A model generated the notes under the pieces. It did not search any database, was not told the DNA's origin, and worked only from the letters and a program-made list of their open reading frames with translations. From Toxonevra muliebris (Eukaryota > Arthropoda > Insecta > Diptera > Pallopteridae), in NCBI GenBank assembly GCA_963691655.1, contig OY829328.1:8770204-8834203 (forward strand): a stretch of 64,000 bases of DNA, in the 5' to 3' direction. The translations under genes and the position numbers were made by a program. Shown here piece after piece: positions 36,101 to 48,305 of the stretch (its first letter is position 1; the number at the start of each line of letters is the position of its first letter).

Positions 36101-39100
36101 TGTTACCAATACGTTTATTAAAAATTGGTGAACTGGGAGCTGAATGATGAACCCCACTAACACTTGGTTTGTTGATAACGTAGCAATTGCTGGCGCTACT
36201 GCTGCTGATACCGTCAATACGATCGTGTTGTGAATTCGATGCTAGATGTGAACGAAAATGTGTACTGCTGCTGCTACTACCGCCTCCGTTGCTGTTTGGC
36301 GGTGTGATATCGCGAAATTTTGATTTGAGATCTTTGTAAGCGGTTTTAACGCCGCGTGAGCCTTCTTTCACCTAAAGTTAGCATATGGTAAAAGAGAGAG
36401 AGAGAGAGAAAACTGATTAATTTAGATATGCGCACAAAATAAGAGTACCCAGTATACTCTTAGGTGTAAACAAAAGCATACATATATTAATAAAAAATAC
36501 AAAGCACAACTACATTTTGAAACCACTCACCGATTTCACAGCAGACTTAACAGCAGGATTAGTCTGCGGTATTTGTGTATATATTATTATTTATTATAAA
36601 ATAAAAGTTTTTATATAATTTTTTTTGATTTTTTTGTTGTTTATGGCATTAACAAGAACAACGATTAAGCGAGCGACAAAAGACGGACGCAGCAAAGTGT
36701 CAAAATCAAACGTTGTAGTTTCCCCCAATGCAATAGTAGCAGTTGTTATAGTAGTAGTAGGGGATCGAACGAAAATGTATGGTGAGTTGGTGAGCGAATC
36801 AAAATATCGACAAAATATGAAAAATACAAAGAATACAAATTATTAGTTTATTACTTCCATTAAATATTTATCTACGTTTATTATAAATGCTAATACTTTC
36901 TGCGATTAACCCTGATGAAAGCGATAATATGAATGATGATGATGATTTTAAATGCTTATAAAAATTTTCTGCTTCACTAATGATGCGAACAAATTTTATA
37001 AATTTAATTTTTTTTTTTTTTTTTTTTTGCTTCAACGCTTTTGAGATTTATAGAAACCACGTTAATTTATAAATAAATAAATAAATGAAAACTGGTGCTG
37101 ATTACGGGAAAACATAAAGAGAAAAATGGTGCAAATAAAATTTTCTCTATCATGTCAGATAACTTTAATTAAAATTTCCAAAAAAAAAAAAAAAAAGAAA
37201 GAAGCACACTACACATCGTAATGGAAATAATTCAACTAGTCTTAAGGAAATTAGTCGAAAAATTATAGAATTTCGGAAACCATTGTATTTAATTAAAACA
37301 TGGATGTAACTAACATAACAACAAATAAACTAGTGTTTGTATTGTATCATCAATATCAGGTCTTCGGAATCCTTCAAATAGTTAGTAAATGTATACGTAG
37401 CAAAAGGGTTCCAAAAAATATCACGAACAAGTGACAAAAGAAATAAAGAAAAATGTGTAATGTTTTGAAAGTCAACCAGAGTAAAGCGCTTGGAAACTGT
37501 TGTTTTTATTTCGTACTCCTGACTAATAAGATTCGCATGTAGGTGGAAAATTAAAATCATCTTTATGTTATGATTAGAAGTTTTTGGTAACTTTTGCCAG
37601 AATATATGATTAAGATTAATATGTTTGCATAGTACAACAATTAGTTAGTTCTTTCTCAACGGTTGTTGAAAATTCAAAGTGTTAACAAGATGAAAATTTC
37701 TAGATAAGTGTTTAGAGAGTTATAGAATTTGTGTATTCATTAATAATATTATTGTTCAATCAATATAAAAAGAAAAACATAATGTTAGACTTATGTAAAA
37801 AAGTTTAGAAATTAACAACAATTTAACGATAATAAAAAAGATTACGAACTTTTGGAAGAAGTACAGAAGTGTTACGTAGACCATCGTGTATGTATTTTTG
37901 GTAAAAAAAAAATTGAAGTTTAATTGTCTTTATTTACTAATATATGACGAATTTATTTTCTGTTTTTCGAAAATTTTTGATATACTGCATTATACTGTAA
38001 AGAATAATTAAATTTAAATATAAGTACAGCCAAAACAAAAAAAAAATAGTTTTAAAATATCAAAAACAAAAAGACTGAAAGAAGGAGAGAGAAAATGAGA
38101 TTGCAACTAAAACAAAATGAAGTGCATAAGTAATGAAAATAAGTTAAAGAATTTAAACTCTTACCGCTTTGAGCTTCTTTAGCCAAAGCAGCTTTTATAC
38201 GAATAGTTAATTATATAAAAAAATTTTATTTGTTCAGAGAAAAAATGAATAACACTAATGACTTTAACAAATGATATGTGAATATTGGTTGGACTTAAGC
38301 TTTTGTTTGTTTGAAAAAAAAAAACTTCAACCAAAAGCATTTTTAGAATCCGTGCATAAGCAGCAGCAACATTACTTTTAAATTTTGCAACTATAATCTA
38401 AAGCTTGTCCGGGCATAAATCGCATTTTTTTAAGTAAACGTTTTTGCTTGCTCAACGCAAATCTTACCTTCTCCTTAACATTGTTCAGGAATTCATAGTG
38501 TCGTCGTTTCTTCATTTTTTCAGCATAACGCGCTGTTTCCAATTCAAATTCATCGGAAAAACCTAAGCCCGTATTGAGCATATCTAAACGTTCATCAATA
38601 AATTGTTGGAATATTTGCAAGTCCATCATTTTAGCAAGAAATGGACGTAAATGCTTGGGACGAGATTCAATGAATTTATCACGATTAAAAGTTTTGCCCG
38701 AATCACGGAACTCGACTGCATCACGATAACCGCTGATCAATTGCACAAGCACGCCTAGAAATATTTTCGATACACGATCGCCGATATGTTCACTTGAGTG
38801 GCTGAGTTGCTTCTTCATCTGCGAAACAATATCTGTTGGCATTTCGCGTACATCGTCAAAGGGGCTCTCAAATGTTTTTGTATCACAGTTTAAAATTGCA
38901 ACTTCACCAAGCTCATCGGGTGTCATCTACAACATAAATTCAAAATTAAAACAAATACATACATCAGGAAATATCATTGCAGGTCACACATACCGTTTCG
39001 AGTACCATCAATGGAACTCCGACCAAATACGGCATTGGTGCGCTTAAATAATCTTTAAGTTTCATTGGCAACACTGGTATAAATATATGCTGCCATACCA

Positions 39101-42100
39101 TTGGATACAGAAATGCATTCGCTGCTTGTATGCACGACGAAAGTCTATCCAAACGTTGTGATGTAAAAATAATTCGACGTTCAGCGAGCATTGCCGCAAA
39201 TACGGCAATCATATTCTTTGGATCGACAAAATTATAATATAAATTCAAATTATGCTATAACAAAAACCAAAAAGAATAATTTGCTGTAACTGATTTAAAT
39301 CCAAAGAAGATAAACAAACCCACTTACATTTTCTGGAATACTAGGCAATTGAAACTGCAATGGACGTTCAAATACAAAATACTATGAATAGAAAAATTAT
39401 GCAAATATTATTAATTTATTTCAATTTAAAAACAAACCCATACTCACATTCTGTCCACCATTGTAGAATAATTTCAGATTACCTCCGGGATCTGGAACGC
39501 CACGATTATAAGCCTCTGCAAGAAATGTGCGAAAGTCGCCATCATTGGTGCGTCGCAGCTCGGCGAGCACAGTTAACAGTCTCAAGAATGTGTCATGCCA
39601 TGGCAAGTAGGTGATTATAACCATGGCAGAATCGGTTTTTGGATCGTGGCGGCAAAATCCAAAGCGCCATTTTGAATCGTCAGTGGTTAGCACAAAGGAA
39701 TACGATTGCACTGATTCACTGGAATGTAATAATGGGAAACAATATGAAATAAGTTAATTAATTAAAATACATGTGCATAATTACACTTTAGAATAAGGTT
39801 TTCAATGCCACTAATTACTGCGTTTTCATTAAAACCTGATTTCATTAAAACGCATTAAGTGTTTTGCGATTTCTCTACACAATTCGGTTTCATACTGTAA
39901 TACCTACAGCCAAAAGATATTTCTGATCCAATATTACATACTTCAAATTTTTGCTCTCCGTTCTTCGACGAAATTTAATAGCGCTTTTTCAGATAAGCTA
40001 TTGTTTTATGCGAATATAATTGAATTCCACAGCAGCCCGCAGAATTGTATTTTTCTTTGTAGTTAATATAAGATTTGAGTAAAAAGTTTAGAGTATCTAA
40101 TATTAGAGCATGACAGCACTAGGAAATAAAATACAGTATACTGTCAAACCATTAGAAACACCACAAATTTCCTTAAATTTTGTTTGTAAATACAGAAAGT
40201 TTTAACAGTTCTAAAAAGATGTTGCCAAACTTTTTTTTCGGGGACTGTTTTCTGGTAACAATTTGTGACCGATTTATTAAGTAATAATTAAATTTATACT
40301 TAATGCGGAACTTTTTTTTTTTAAATCCAAGCATTCGTTTTTGGATTAAAAACAGTTTTGTCTTTGACTTCCAAATTTTTTTTTATTTGCACCATAAGTG
40401 CATAGATGTTTCTACACAATTGCACTTTTAGCTGACTTTATATGTATGCCTACAAGGATCTGGGTAGCCATAAAGAGGCGACTCAAAAAACATAATTTTC
40501 CCCTTTTTTTATTCGTACCATTGGTTGTTTTCACAATGTGTTATTGGCGCATTGTAATCAGTTATCTTTATAGAATTAAAACCAACAAAGTTTTCATACA
40601 ATTATATCTTTTGGAAGGCTAGGCTTATGGTAAGAAAAAATAGAGGAAACTACATTTTTTGAGTCTTCTCTTTAGAGCTACTGAATCCAACTAACAGATA
40701 TAGTATATTCGGGGGATATTTATCCACTTATGGTACAAGAAAAAAAATCAGAAATAGTCAGGGTCAATACTAATTTCTACCATAATACTTCAAAACACAT
40801 AGGCTTAGTTTTTCGCATTAAAGATAAGCTTTTGAATTTTTACTTTACAAATCGATCCAAAATTGTCACTGTTAAAACTCACTGCAAACAAACTTAGAGG
40901 AAATTTGTGGTGTTTCAATGATTTGGCGGTATATTGTATGTAGGTGCGCTATATGTACAACAGCTTCATAGAAATTTGAGGGTCATTTGACGTAAAAAAT
41001 ATATTCGCTTTTCTTTTTCTTTTTAATATAAAAAAAAAAGCTTTTGTTTGATTTCATGTACAGGGAAGAGGCAAGGGAGTGAACTAACATAATAAACGGT
41101 AAATTGTAAAAAGACGTAATAAATACAATAACAACTATTTAGCAACAAATGCATGAGTAAATGTCGGACAGATAAATCATTGGCGATCGTCACAAATCGC
41201 ACGGAATTAAATCGAATGCGAAATATGTTATGGTTTATTCGTATGTGCACATATTTATATACTTTGTGCATATGAATATTTGTAATGCATAATACATAAA
41301 AACGAGAAAAGTTTTAATGATAGTTTTTGCTTGTAATTATTACGTTTTCGTTATAAAATGAACCACAATTATTAAGTTTAAGTTGAAATAACTTCATCGC
41401 ATACAATCACAATTCAAAACACATAGAAGAAATAACAACAACAACAACAATAACAAACACATACATTATTGCATATTAAAAGATAATGAATATCATACGT
41501 AAATAAACATCGTGACGTAATTAATAATTATCCAATTTTTATAATAAAACTAGCTGGAGTTTAACCGACTTTCCCCAGATAATTCTAACGGCCAATTGAC
41601 GAAAAAACCCAAATTAATCATCAAAAGAAAATTATTTTATTATCATTTATAGCCCAGTCGGTAGAGTAAAAAATGCACCAAAAGTTCATAAAAATTCTGA
41701 TCTGAGATTTTTCTTCAGTAATTGTTAGTGGGGGTATGATAGATTCAAAATCCACAAAAAACAGTCCTGGGGTTGCAGAGCGACCGCCCCAATTATCAAA
41801 AAATTGCTTCCCACAACGCTAAGACATGGGCAATTGACGTCCAATGATGGGAGACTGTTGGAAGCATTTAAGAGGAACATATTTCGCAAGATCTGCCGCC
41901 CAATATGGATGTGCGAAGTATATGAAAGTGGATGAAGCCCTGACCTTCACGCTAACATCCGCATAGTCAAGCACATAAAAATCCAGCGGATTTGGCCAGG
42001 TAATTGTAAGCGAATGGAAGAAAAGTCTCTGTCTGACATTATATTTGAAAAACGGTTGTAGAATGCACAGAAAACAACGATTTAATCTCCGTTAGAAGAT

Positions 42101-45100
42101 CAGGTACAAGGAGATTCGAATCCGTCCAGGATGCTGCTACATGCAGGAATTTCTTGGTTTTAGGGAATATTTTCTGCTCTCATGCTCAACGCTTCAAACT
42201 CCCGCTTTTTAAATCAAAATTTAAATGTGTATTTATGTATTTATTTGGACGACCTCGATAGCCTAGTGGATAGTGCACTAGACTTTCATCTGGGAGGTTC
42301 GGGTTCGATTCCCGTCTTCGTCTGGTGGTTAATTTTCATAACTTTCTTATATTCACTATCAATATGAAGTGTATGAGAATTATAAGATAGTGTACAAGTA
42401 CACACATTGGTTGGTAATGGCAAAACCACCAAGCAGATAAAAAATTGCCACACCGCCGTTCGGAATCGGCGTTAAACTGTAGGTCCAACTATGTGGTATC
42501 ACAATGGGCCGTTCAGGCCTAAGTGTGTCTCTCGACAGCCACTCCAACCTAACCTATGTATTTATAACTCACGAGTTGTGGCTACACATAGTTAGCTGCG
42601 TTTTATTCGCCACTCGCTTCTAGTTATGTATAACTAACCGCGATAATTGTATAAGAAATCAACAAGTCGCGAAGATAACACGTATAATTATAGCTGTTAA
42701 ATATAACTGGCATGTTTATTTAACAAGTCTGGATTACCCATCAGATATTACTGTAAACAGTCAATAATGAAAGAAGACGGTTTGAATCCGGTAAAAGTTC
42801 TTAACGTTTCTTTAAATCAAATTAGGCGTGGTCACACTGAAAATGGCAAAGCCAAATGTGCCTCGGTGTCAAAGATACCCCACTTTACCCTATGTATTAA
42901 AATGTCTGTTGGCACAATAAATGAGCTAAAAATTAATTTAAATCACAAACACCAAATCAAATCTTGAATCGCTTATTTTGCTTTGTATTTTTAAGGATGT
43001 AGTCTGGTGTTTGAGTTTCAAAAAATCGATTATTTTATTATGTATTTCGAAAGTACAATATATTGAAAGTATACTGTAAAAATTTCAGAAGAAGTAAAAT
43101 ATTAACGAAGTTATTACATACCTATAACACATAGTCGAGAGCGCCTCAAGTCGTTAAAACTTTAAAAGCGTTTTTCTCGACACGTTTTTTTGATCGGCCC
43201 AGGAGCCTGAAAAATTTCTATCGAGCCGATTGGGCTGAAATTTTAATTGGATATTCTACACTCCAATGGCTCTCGCAGGTAGTAGAATTGTTTATTTTTA
43301 TGTTTCATCCCGATTTTCAACAAAAAGAAGAGCAATTTTTGAAATTTTCTTTTTAGAATTCTGCCATTTTGTTATTTTTTAATAAAAATGTTTAAATCTA
43401 CTACCAGCCAGAACGACAAGTCCACAGAACAATATTCCATTCAAATTTGTTGCCTGAGATGACTTCAAGCCCCGTAATCACCCGGGCCAGCCACACACCT
43501 TTTTATAGGTGTCCACTTTAGACGTAAAAAAAACTAAAAAAAATATCGTAAAATAAACTCCACAAATTTTTTCCAATTTTGCTTTATTTTCTGACTGTGA
43601 GCGAATTTATTAACTCTTTCATACCCAATGTTGCGTGTATGCTTCAAGTTTCTCCAAGTTTGCTGATTGCCGAATATTTGAAATTTCTTGCTTAAATAAT
43701 TTTTTTTTAATGTTTTGTCTGAAGTCCAGCAAAAAATTTAAATGCAAAATTTTTTATTAAAATCTTTTGCACTATTTCTGAAAAATAATACATTAAGTTA
43801 TTACTAACCGGAAATTTTTTTTATCCGATATGTTTATAAAAGATATGAAAATAAAAAAATTGGAGAAAATTAGTTATCCAGGGGTTGTCTACAGCTTCAT
43901 AGCTATGTTTATTTAACCTTTAATAAAGGACAAACAAATCAATGTAGAAGCAAGAAATTTGGTGTCACGATTTTGTAAGACCTAAGTAGCCATAATTTCA
44001 CAACAAAAGGTTTCTCTCAAGCCCCATTACAATTCGGGCTGTATGGGGTTAATGTGTTACATTTGTACACTAATGGAATCGATCTACAATTTTATTCCGA
44101 ATCCGAATGTCTACGTAAAAAGTTTCTCTTAGGGAATTTTTACTTTAAGTTGGATTATACAAGATTATAAAATACTCTGATTGATCAGTTATACAATTAC
44201 TAGGTAAGAGGGCAAACCTTAATTTTTATTGAACGAGAAGTGACTAGTATTTGAAATAAGATTTCAAGCATGTATATTTTAAGAATGATTCATAAGTTTA
44301 CGCTTTAAGCACGAAAATAAAAACCTTTATAAAGTCAAAGTCTTATCAGTTTATGAATTTTAGTTCATTCAAAAATGTAAAGTTAAAAAATGTTAAGTTA
44401 AAAAATGTTAAGTTAAAAAATTTGAATTCATACGTTTTATAGGTAAAAAATTCAGACAAAAGAAAATACAAAATTACAAACAAAACGGTTATTTGGTTAG
44501 CATAGACAACACAACAACAATAATATTCACAGTGATCGTAATATAAATCAAATAAAAACAAAACTGAAAATAAACGTAATCATACACCAACACATACGTA
44601 TGTATGTTATTTTCAAATGTGTGCGTATATTGTAAAAACAAGAGTCAAACTAAACAACAAAAACTACAATCAATGTGAACGCCAAGCAGCTAAATAGATA
44701 CGAAGGTATGAATCATCCATCAGACGCAATCCAATTCCAAATTAAATTGGCCAATACACTTTAAATGAAGGTGATCGAAATACAAAGAGAAGAGAAAAAT
44801 ATTAAAATCTGAACTACAAATGCAACAAAATTGCAGACCGGAAATTAACGCCTCTTCATTATCACCAACACTCTTTTATGTATTTTATAATTTGTTTTGA
44901 AACAGATCGACACTCGTACTCACCTCTCAAATTCACAAGGAAACGCAAAAGCGGGAATTTCTGCTATGGTTTTCTCTTCACGAAATCTCTCCGGAAAGCT
45001 CTCGACTATGATGCCAGTGGGTGCGTTAAGTCCGACACGGGTATTACGATTGATGGGGCTATGTGCACGCTTTACTTCACACCAAAACTCAAAAAGGTTT

Positions 45101-45355
45101 TTTACATCGGTTCTGCAAAAACACAAAATGAAAAACAAATAATCAAATTTTCAAATCCTAAATTCATGTGAAAATTGAACAGCAGTGAAAAGTGCTGTGG
45201 AGCGTAACGCCCACTTGCTGTTGCTGCTGGTCGGTCAACACATTTAGATTTTGGAATCACGGGAAACGGAGTGTCAAGCAGTATGAAAGTTGCAATGTAC
45301 AATGGAAGGGAATCAGGGGAGAGGTTCATCACACTCACTTGACTCGGGAATTCAT
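33130..45355 (-). CDS. DENND1/connecdenn-type Rab GEF (11 exons)
   Basis: DENN-domain guanine-nucleotide exchange factor. The family activates Rab35 at clathrin-coated vesicles through a C-terminal tail that binds AP2 and clathrin. Exons (descending): 45339-45355, 44924-45112, 39448-39718, 39328-39381, 38994-39254, 38468-38926, 38165-38191, 36531-36563, 35796-36371, 34419-35123, 33130-33717. They join in frame to 1059 residues. It opens MNSRVK. The uDENN holds FEFWCEVKR and KWRFGFCRH. The linker has LPSIPEN. The cDENN has MLAERRIIFTSQRLDRLSSC and YPMVWQHIFIPVLP. The dDENN has FQQFIDERLDMLN and GFSDEFE. Tiny exons 7-8 (9 and 11 codons) lead to NPAVKSAVKS and GVKTAYKDLKSKF. The tail is Pro/Gln/Ser-rich with DLEDFDPL and ends WTTFD, like human DENND1A (WETFE). 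Its Drosophila counterpart is, I believe, CG18659. The exon 10 donor (GAG|GTACAC) and exon 7 are the weakest parts. Confidence 0.9.
36393..36409. repeat. GA microsatellite
   Basis: Alternating AG run just upstream (in transcript sense) of DENND1 exon 9. Confidence 0.8.
36564..38164. other. DENND1 intron, nothing else seen
   Basis: AT-rich intronic sequence with T and A runs at 37008-37028 and 37180. The plus-strand ORF at 36625-36846 and the minus-strand ORF at 37330-37560 show no family features. Confidence 0.4.
38165..38191 (-). CDS. 27-base candidate microexon of the DENND1 gene
   Basis: Flanked on the minus strand by an AAAG acceptor and a GTAAGA donor, phase 0-0, encoding LLWLKKLKA. 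It links the dDENN exon to the NPAVKS exon without changing frame, so inclusion could be regulated. If the exon 6 donor is ignored instead, the frame runs to a stop at 38378 (RFALSKQKRLLKKM then FMPGQ), an alternative short form ending right after the DENN module. Confidence 0.5.
39719..41740. other. Large DENND1 intron 2, distal part, no gene seen
   Basis: AT-rich intron. Short ORFs at 40398-40622 and 41023-41271 have no supportable identity. Confidence 0.4.
41840..42180 (+). pseudogene. Decayed LINE relic (C-terminal reverse-transcriptase region)
   Basis: Reads LLEAFKRNIFRKICRP, then after a frameshift IRIVKHIKIQRIWPGNCKRM. This is the pattern at the end of many LINE ORF2 proteins (FERKIFRKIYGP ... 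IKxxRLxWxGHVxRM). Stops and frameshifts show it is dead. It is inserted in DENND1 intron 2. Confidence 0.65.
42244..42554 (+). mobile_element. tRNA-derived SINE with a LINE-like 3' tail
   Basis: The head at 42244-42325 is tRNA-like: GATAGCCTAGTGGATAGTGC (A box), loop CTTTCA as in tRNA-Glu, and GGTTCGATTCC (B box), with GACGA and TCGTC able to pair as an acceptor stem. The body at 42405-42480 (GTTCGGAATCGGCGTTAAACTG) resembles the dispersed family at 2526, 32008, 61466 and 63380. The tail at 42493-42554 (TATCACAATGGGCC, CCTAAGTGTG, CCAACCTAACC) matches the LINE tails at 16018 and 17826, as expected if the SINE borrows a LINE's reverse transcriptase. Confidence 0.8.
42985..43560. other. Unclassified sequence, possibly a DNA-transposon end
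   Basis: This block is less AT-rich than its surroundings (for example TCGATCGGCCCAGGAGCCTG-like composition around 43190-43215) and has no ORF. It may be an old transposable element, but no inverted repeat or coding relic could be matched. Confidence 0.25.
44035..44155 (+). repeat. SINE-body fragment, inverse orientation
   Basis: GTTACATTTGTACACTAATGG, then CTACAATTTTATTCCGAATCC and AAAAGTTTCTCTTAGGGA match 61455-61530 with substitutions. It lies in DENND1 intron 2. Confidence 0.55.
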
Positions 45356-46790
45356 TTTTGCTGCTTGCTGATGCTGCGATTATGAAGGTATTTCTTTTTT
45401 ACATCATTTTTTGCTTATTTTTCTTAAATACTTTATAAAATTTTTACGTGATTTTTTTCAGATTCTTTTGTTGGACTCTATAGACGTGTATGAAATGGAA
45501 TCGATTATACAGTCTGTGCGTTTTAATACTCTCTTCCTTTTTTGTCCCACTGAGTTTTCTTTGTTTAATTATTTCACTAAAATGCAATTGTACGCAATTT
45601 TCTGAATTGCATTAATTTATGCTTATCTTTAACACAAATCCAAATATTTTCACACTTATATATTCCATTTCACTTTTCTTTTTTACATTTTTAGCTCGCA
45701 ACAAAAAAACGAAAACTCACATCCGCCACCGAAAAAAACTTGCACCTCGCAGATTCGAAACGAAAATAAAGGCAAAATAAAATTACAAATCAGATGTAAT
45801 TTTTCAAACGTCAAATTTAGCAACAGTATGAGTGTGTGTGGAGATGTGTTTAGTGTGTACAATTGGCAGATGGCGAGCACCAGATTGAATTCCTATAAAA
45901 ATACAATTGAAGGGAAAACACAATTTAAAAAATACCGAAATTCAATATTAAAAAGAGCATATTGTATGAGAAAAGATGAAAAACAGATGTAAGACAGTTA
46001 AGCATTATTTATAGAAGTACTCTTTCAACATGGCTTTCAGAATAGCTATAAAATTGAAGAAAAACAATAGGCTGGATTCACTAACCGTGGCCAAAGTTAA
46101 ATACGAGTATCAGTTAGGGGCAAAAACTTGGAAAATCTGAAATGATGTTTGTGACAAAATCTTTTTTAAAGAAAATATTTCAAAAAAAAACTTAAAAAAT
46201 CCAAAAAACATTCACAAATCTCTCAGCAATTGATTCGCCAATTTCTATTCTATAAATTTATTTATTTCTCAAAATAATTAATTTTGTTATTGTATATTTT
46301 GTCGTTTGTTACCGTCAGCTGATAATTTGACATTTGTTAAATAGTTTGACAATTTTCCTGTTTTCGCCTGCAATTTTCTATGGTAAGAACCTTAAACTTC
46401 TAATACAAAGAAATAATCATTTACTCTTTTACTGTTTCTCTCATTTACCAGTTTTTTGCGTACGGGAACGCTGCTAAAGAGGCAAAATTTATGTCATTTT
46501 GACATAATTTTTCTTATTTTTACATCCGAAGAAATGCGGTAAAAAAACATTCCTAAAAAGTATAAAGAAATACATCTCTGCTCATTGAAGGAAGTTTTAT
46601 ATTTTATTTTTGTAGTAGTTGTCTCACCTTATAAATTTTTTATGGTTATTTACAGGGTGGTACAGGATTTTTGTGGTACCCGAAATTTTTTTCGAATAAC
46701 TTTAACACAAATTAATTTTTTTTCAATTCTGTCTTTATTATTATTTAATTGATCCAGTGCAATTTGTTCTGTTATTTCTCTTGAGGTGAT
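45356..46790. other. Upstream region of DENND1, no gene seen
   Basis: The promoter and 5' UTR of the minus-strand DENND1 gene should lie here. No clear core-promoter element is assignable. Confidence 0.4.
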
Positions 46791-46859
46791 ACCTGAAGGG
46801 ACCGTGACCCGTAGTCAGAGCTATTAGTCAGCTCAAAGTCTTTCGGTTTAGTCCAACGA

Positions 46860-48070
46860 CTTTGGCTGACTCACTGCACGGCCGTCTTTGCCTGCCTGCA
46901 GTCAGTGGCCTCTTTCCATCTTTTACAATGTTCAGATTTTATCCACTGTCTTATCAGGCCTTCCGCCAATCCATCACCAATGGCGATGCATGATTCTGGT
47001 CCACAAAATTCGTCTGCCGAACCTTTTTTAGCCAAAATATCAGCAGTTTCATTTTGCTCTATGCCTGAATGTCCCCTCACCAACATCAAAGTAAGCTCGT
47101 TTACACAAGCGCACTCGTTGAGTTTTTGGACATACTCCAAGGCCAACCTAGGTTATATCTGTCCGCTGCAAGCACTTAATTACCGACTGATTGTCAAGGG
47201 CAATGACAATTCTCTTGCCATTGACCTGATTCTCAATAAGGTGGTCCAGTGCATGCACTAAACCCAGCATCTCTGCCTGATAGACGGACACACATATTTT
47301 CCCAACCGTAGAACACAGGACAAATTTAACTCATCTGAGAAAATACCTGCCCAAGCTCTACCTTCCAGCAGAGAAGAAAATGCTGATATCGCTATCCTCA
47401 ACTTCCACTTTGACGGTTCCATCCGCTATCCGAGTCTTATAACGTTTCTCAATTATTTTGGATTTTTCATGCCGTGCATAGGCATACGCGTCTCCTGAAT
47501 ATCTTTGTATAAGATATCCAGGATTCGCATGTGTCCATGCAGGGCCGTCTGGTTATGCCATGTGGCATTCCTCAAACATCCTAAGGGCTGTAGTTGCTGC
47601 CATTTTCTTTATTGCTAAATCCAGTGGCAGCAAGCCTATCGCGCACGTTGGTGTGGTGTGCATTGCACCAGTTATACCAATACACGCCAACCGTTGGACA
47701 CTATCCAGCATCCTTTTAATGGTTATCTGGTTTACTTTCGGCCACCAAATCACCGAGGCATACGTAATGATAGGTCTAACCATCATAGTGTAGACCCATT
47801 TTGAGGCCTCAGAGGATACACCCCATTTGAGACCACAATTTCTGCACTGCACTGAAGCAAAACCCTCTTAGCCTTCTGAATCTTGTCCTTAACATGATCG
47901 TTCCAAGTTAGTTTACTATCTTAGGTTACCCCAAGATATTTGACCTTCCTGGACATGTTAATTTCAGATCCAAAGAGTCTGAGTGGTTCTCTACTCAGGA
48001 CAACTCTCTTACGAGTGAAGAGTATGTTGTCTGACTTCCCTGCTTCTCAGTTTACCAGACTTTACCTAAA
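46860..48070 (-). pseudogene. Jockey-type LINE fragment (RT end plus RNase H)
   Basis: On the minus strand, 48070-47553 reads SDNILFTRKRVVLSREPL, then VKYLGVT, NDHVKDKIQKAK, then VYTMMVRPIITYASVIWWPK and DSVQRLACIGITGAMHTTP, the thumb region of a non-LTR reverse transcriptase. 47240-46871 encodes an RNase H (VIALDNQSVI; MLVRGHSGIEQNETADILAK). Several frame breaks and the missing N-terminal half show it is inactive. It sits between the 3' end of the chimeric DENN gene and DENND1, exactly where extra ADD1-derived exons of the chimera would have been. Confidence 0.85.
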
Positions 48071-48305
48071 AAATACGGGAACAGACCTAATATTAAAAAA
48101 TTGAAATTAAAGTAAAAAAGCTGGAATTTGAGAATAAAAAAGGTATTTAAGATTGTTATTGTTTCCATATTTTTGATTTCTTTTTCGAAAATTTCCAAAC
48201 ATTATCGACAATTATTTAGAACAAGGAATTTCTTTATAGCAAGCAGCTTGTTTATCACAGTTCTTTTGTCTCTCTGCAATAAATGAATAACATATAATAC
48301 TTTGT

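Noticed and set aside
36901..36960. Another hammerhead core (CTGATGA at about 36912)
   Set aside because: No pairing stem II, no GAAA and no cleavage triplet at the right distance. CTGATGA at 29972 fails for the same reason.
42244..42325. A functional tRNA-Glu gene
   Set aside because: The acceptor and anticodon stems are incomplete, a SINE body and tail follow directly, and a decayed copy exists at 1921-2016.
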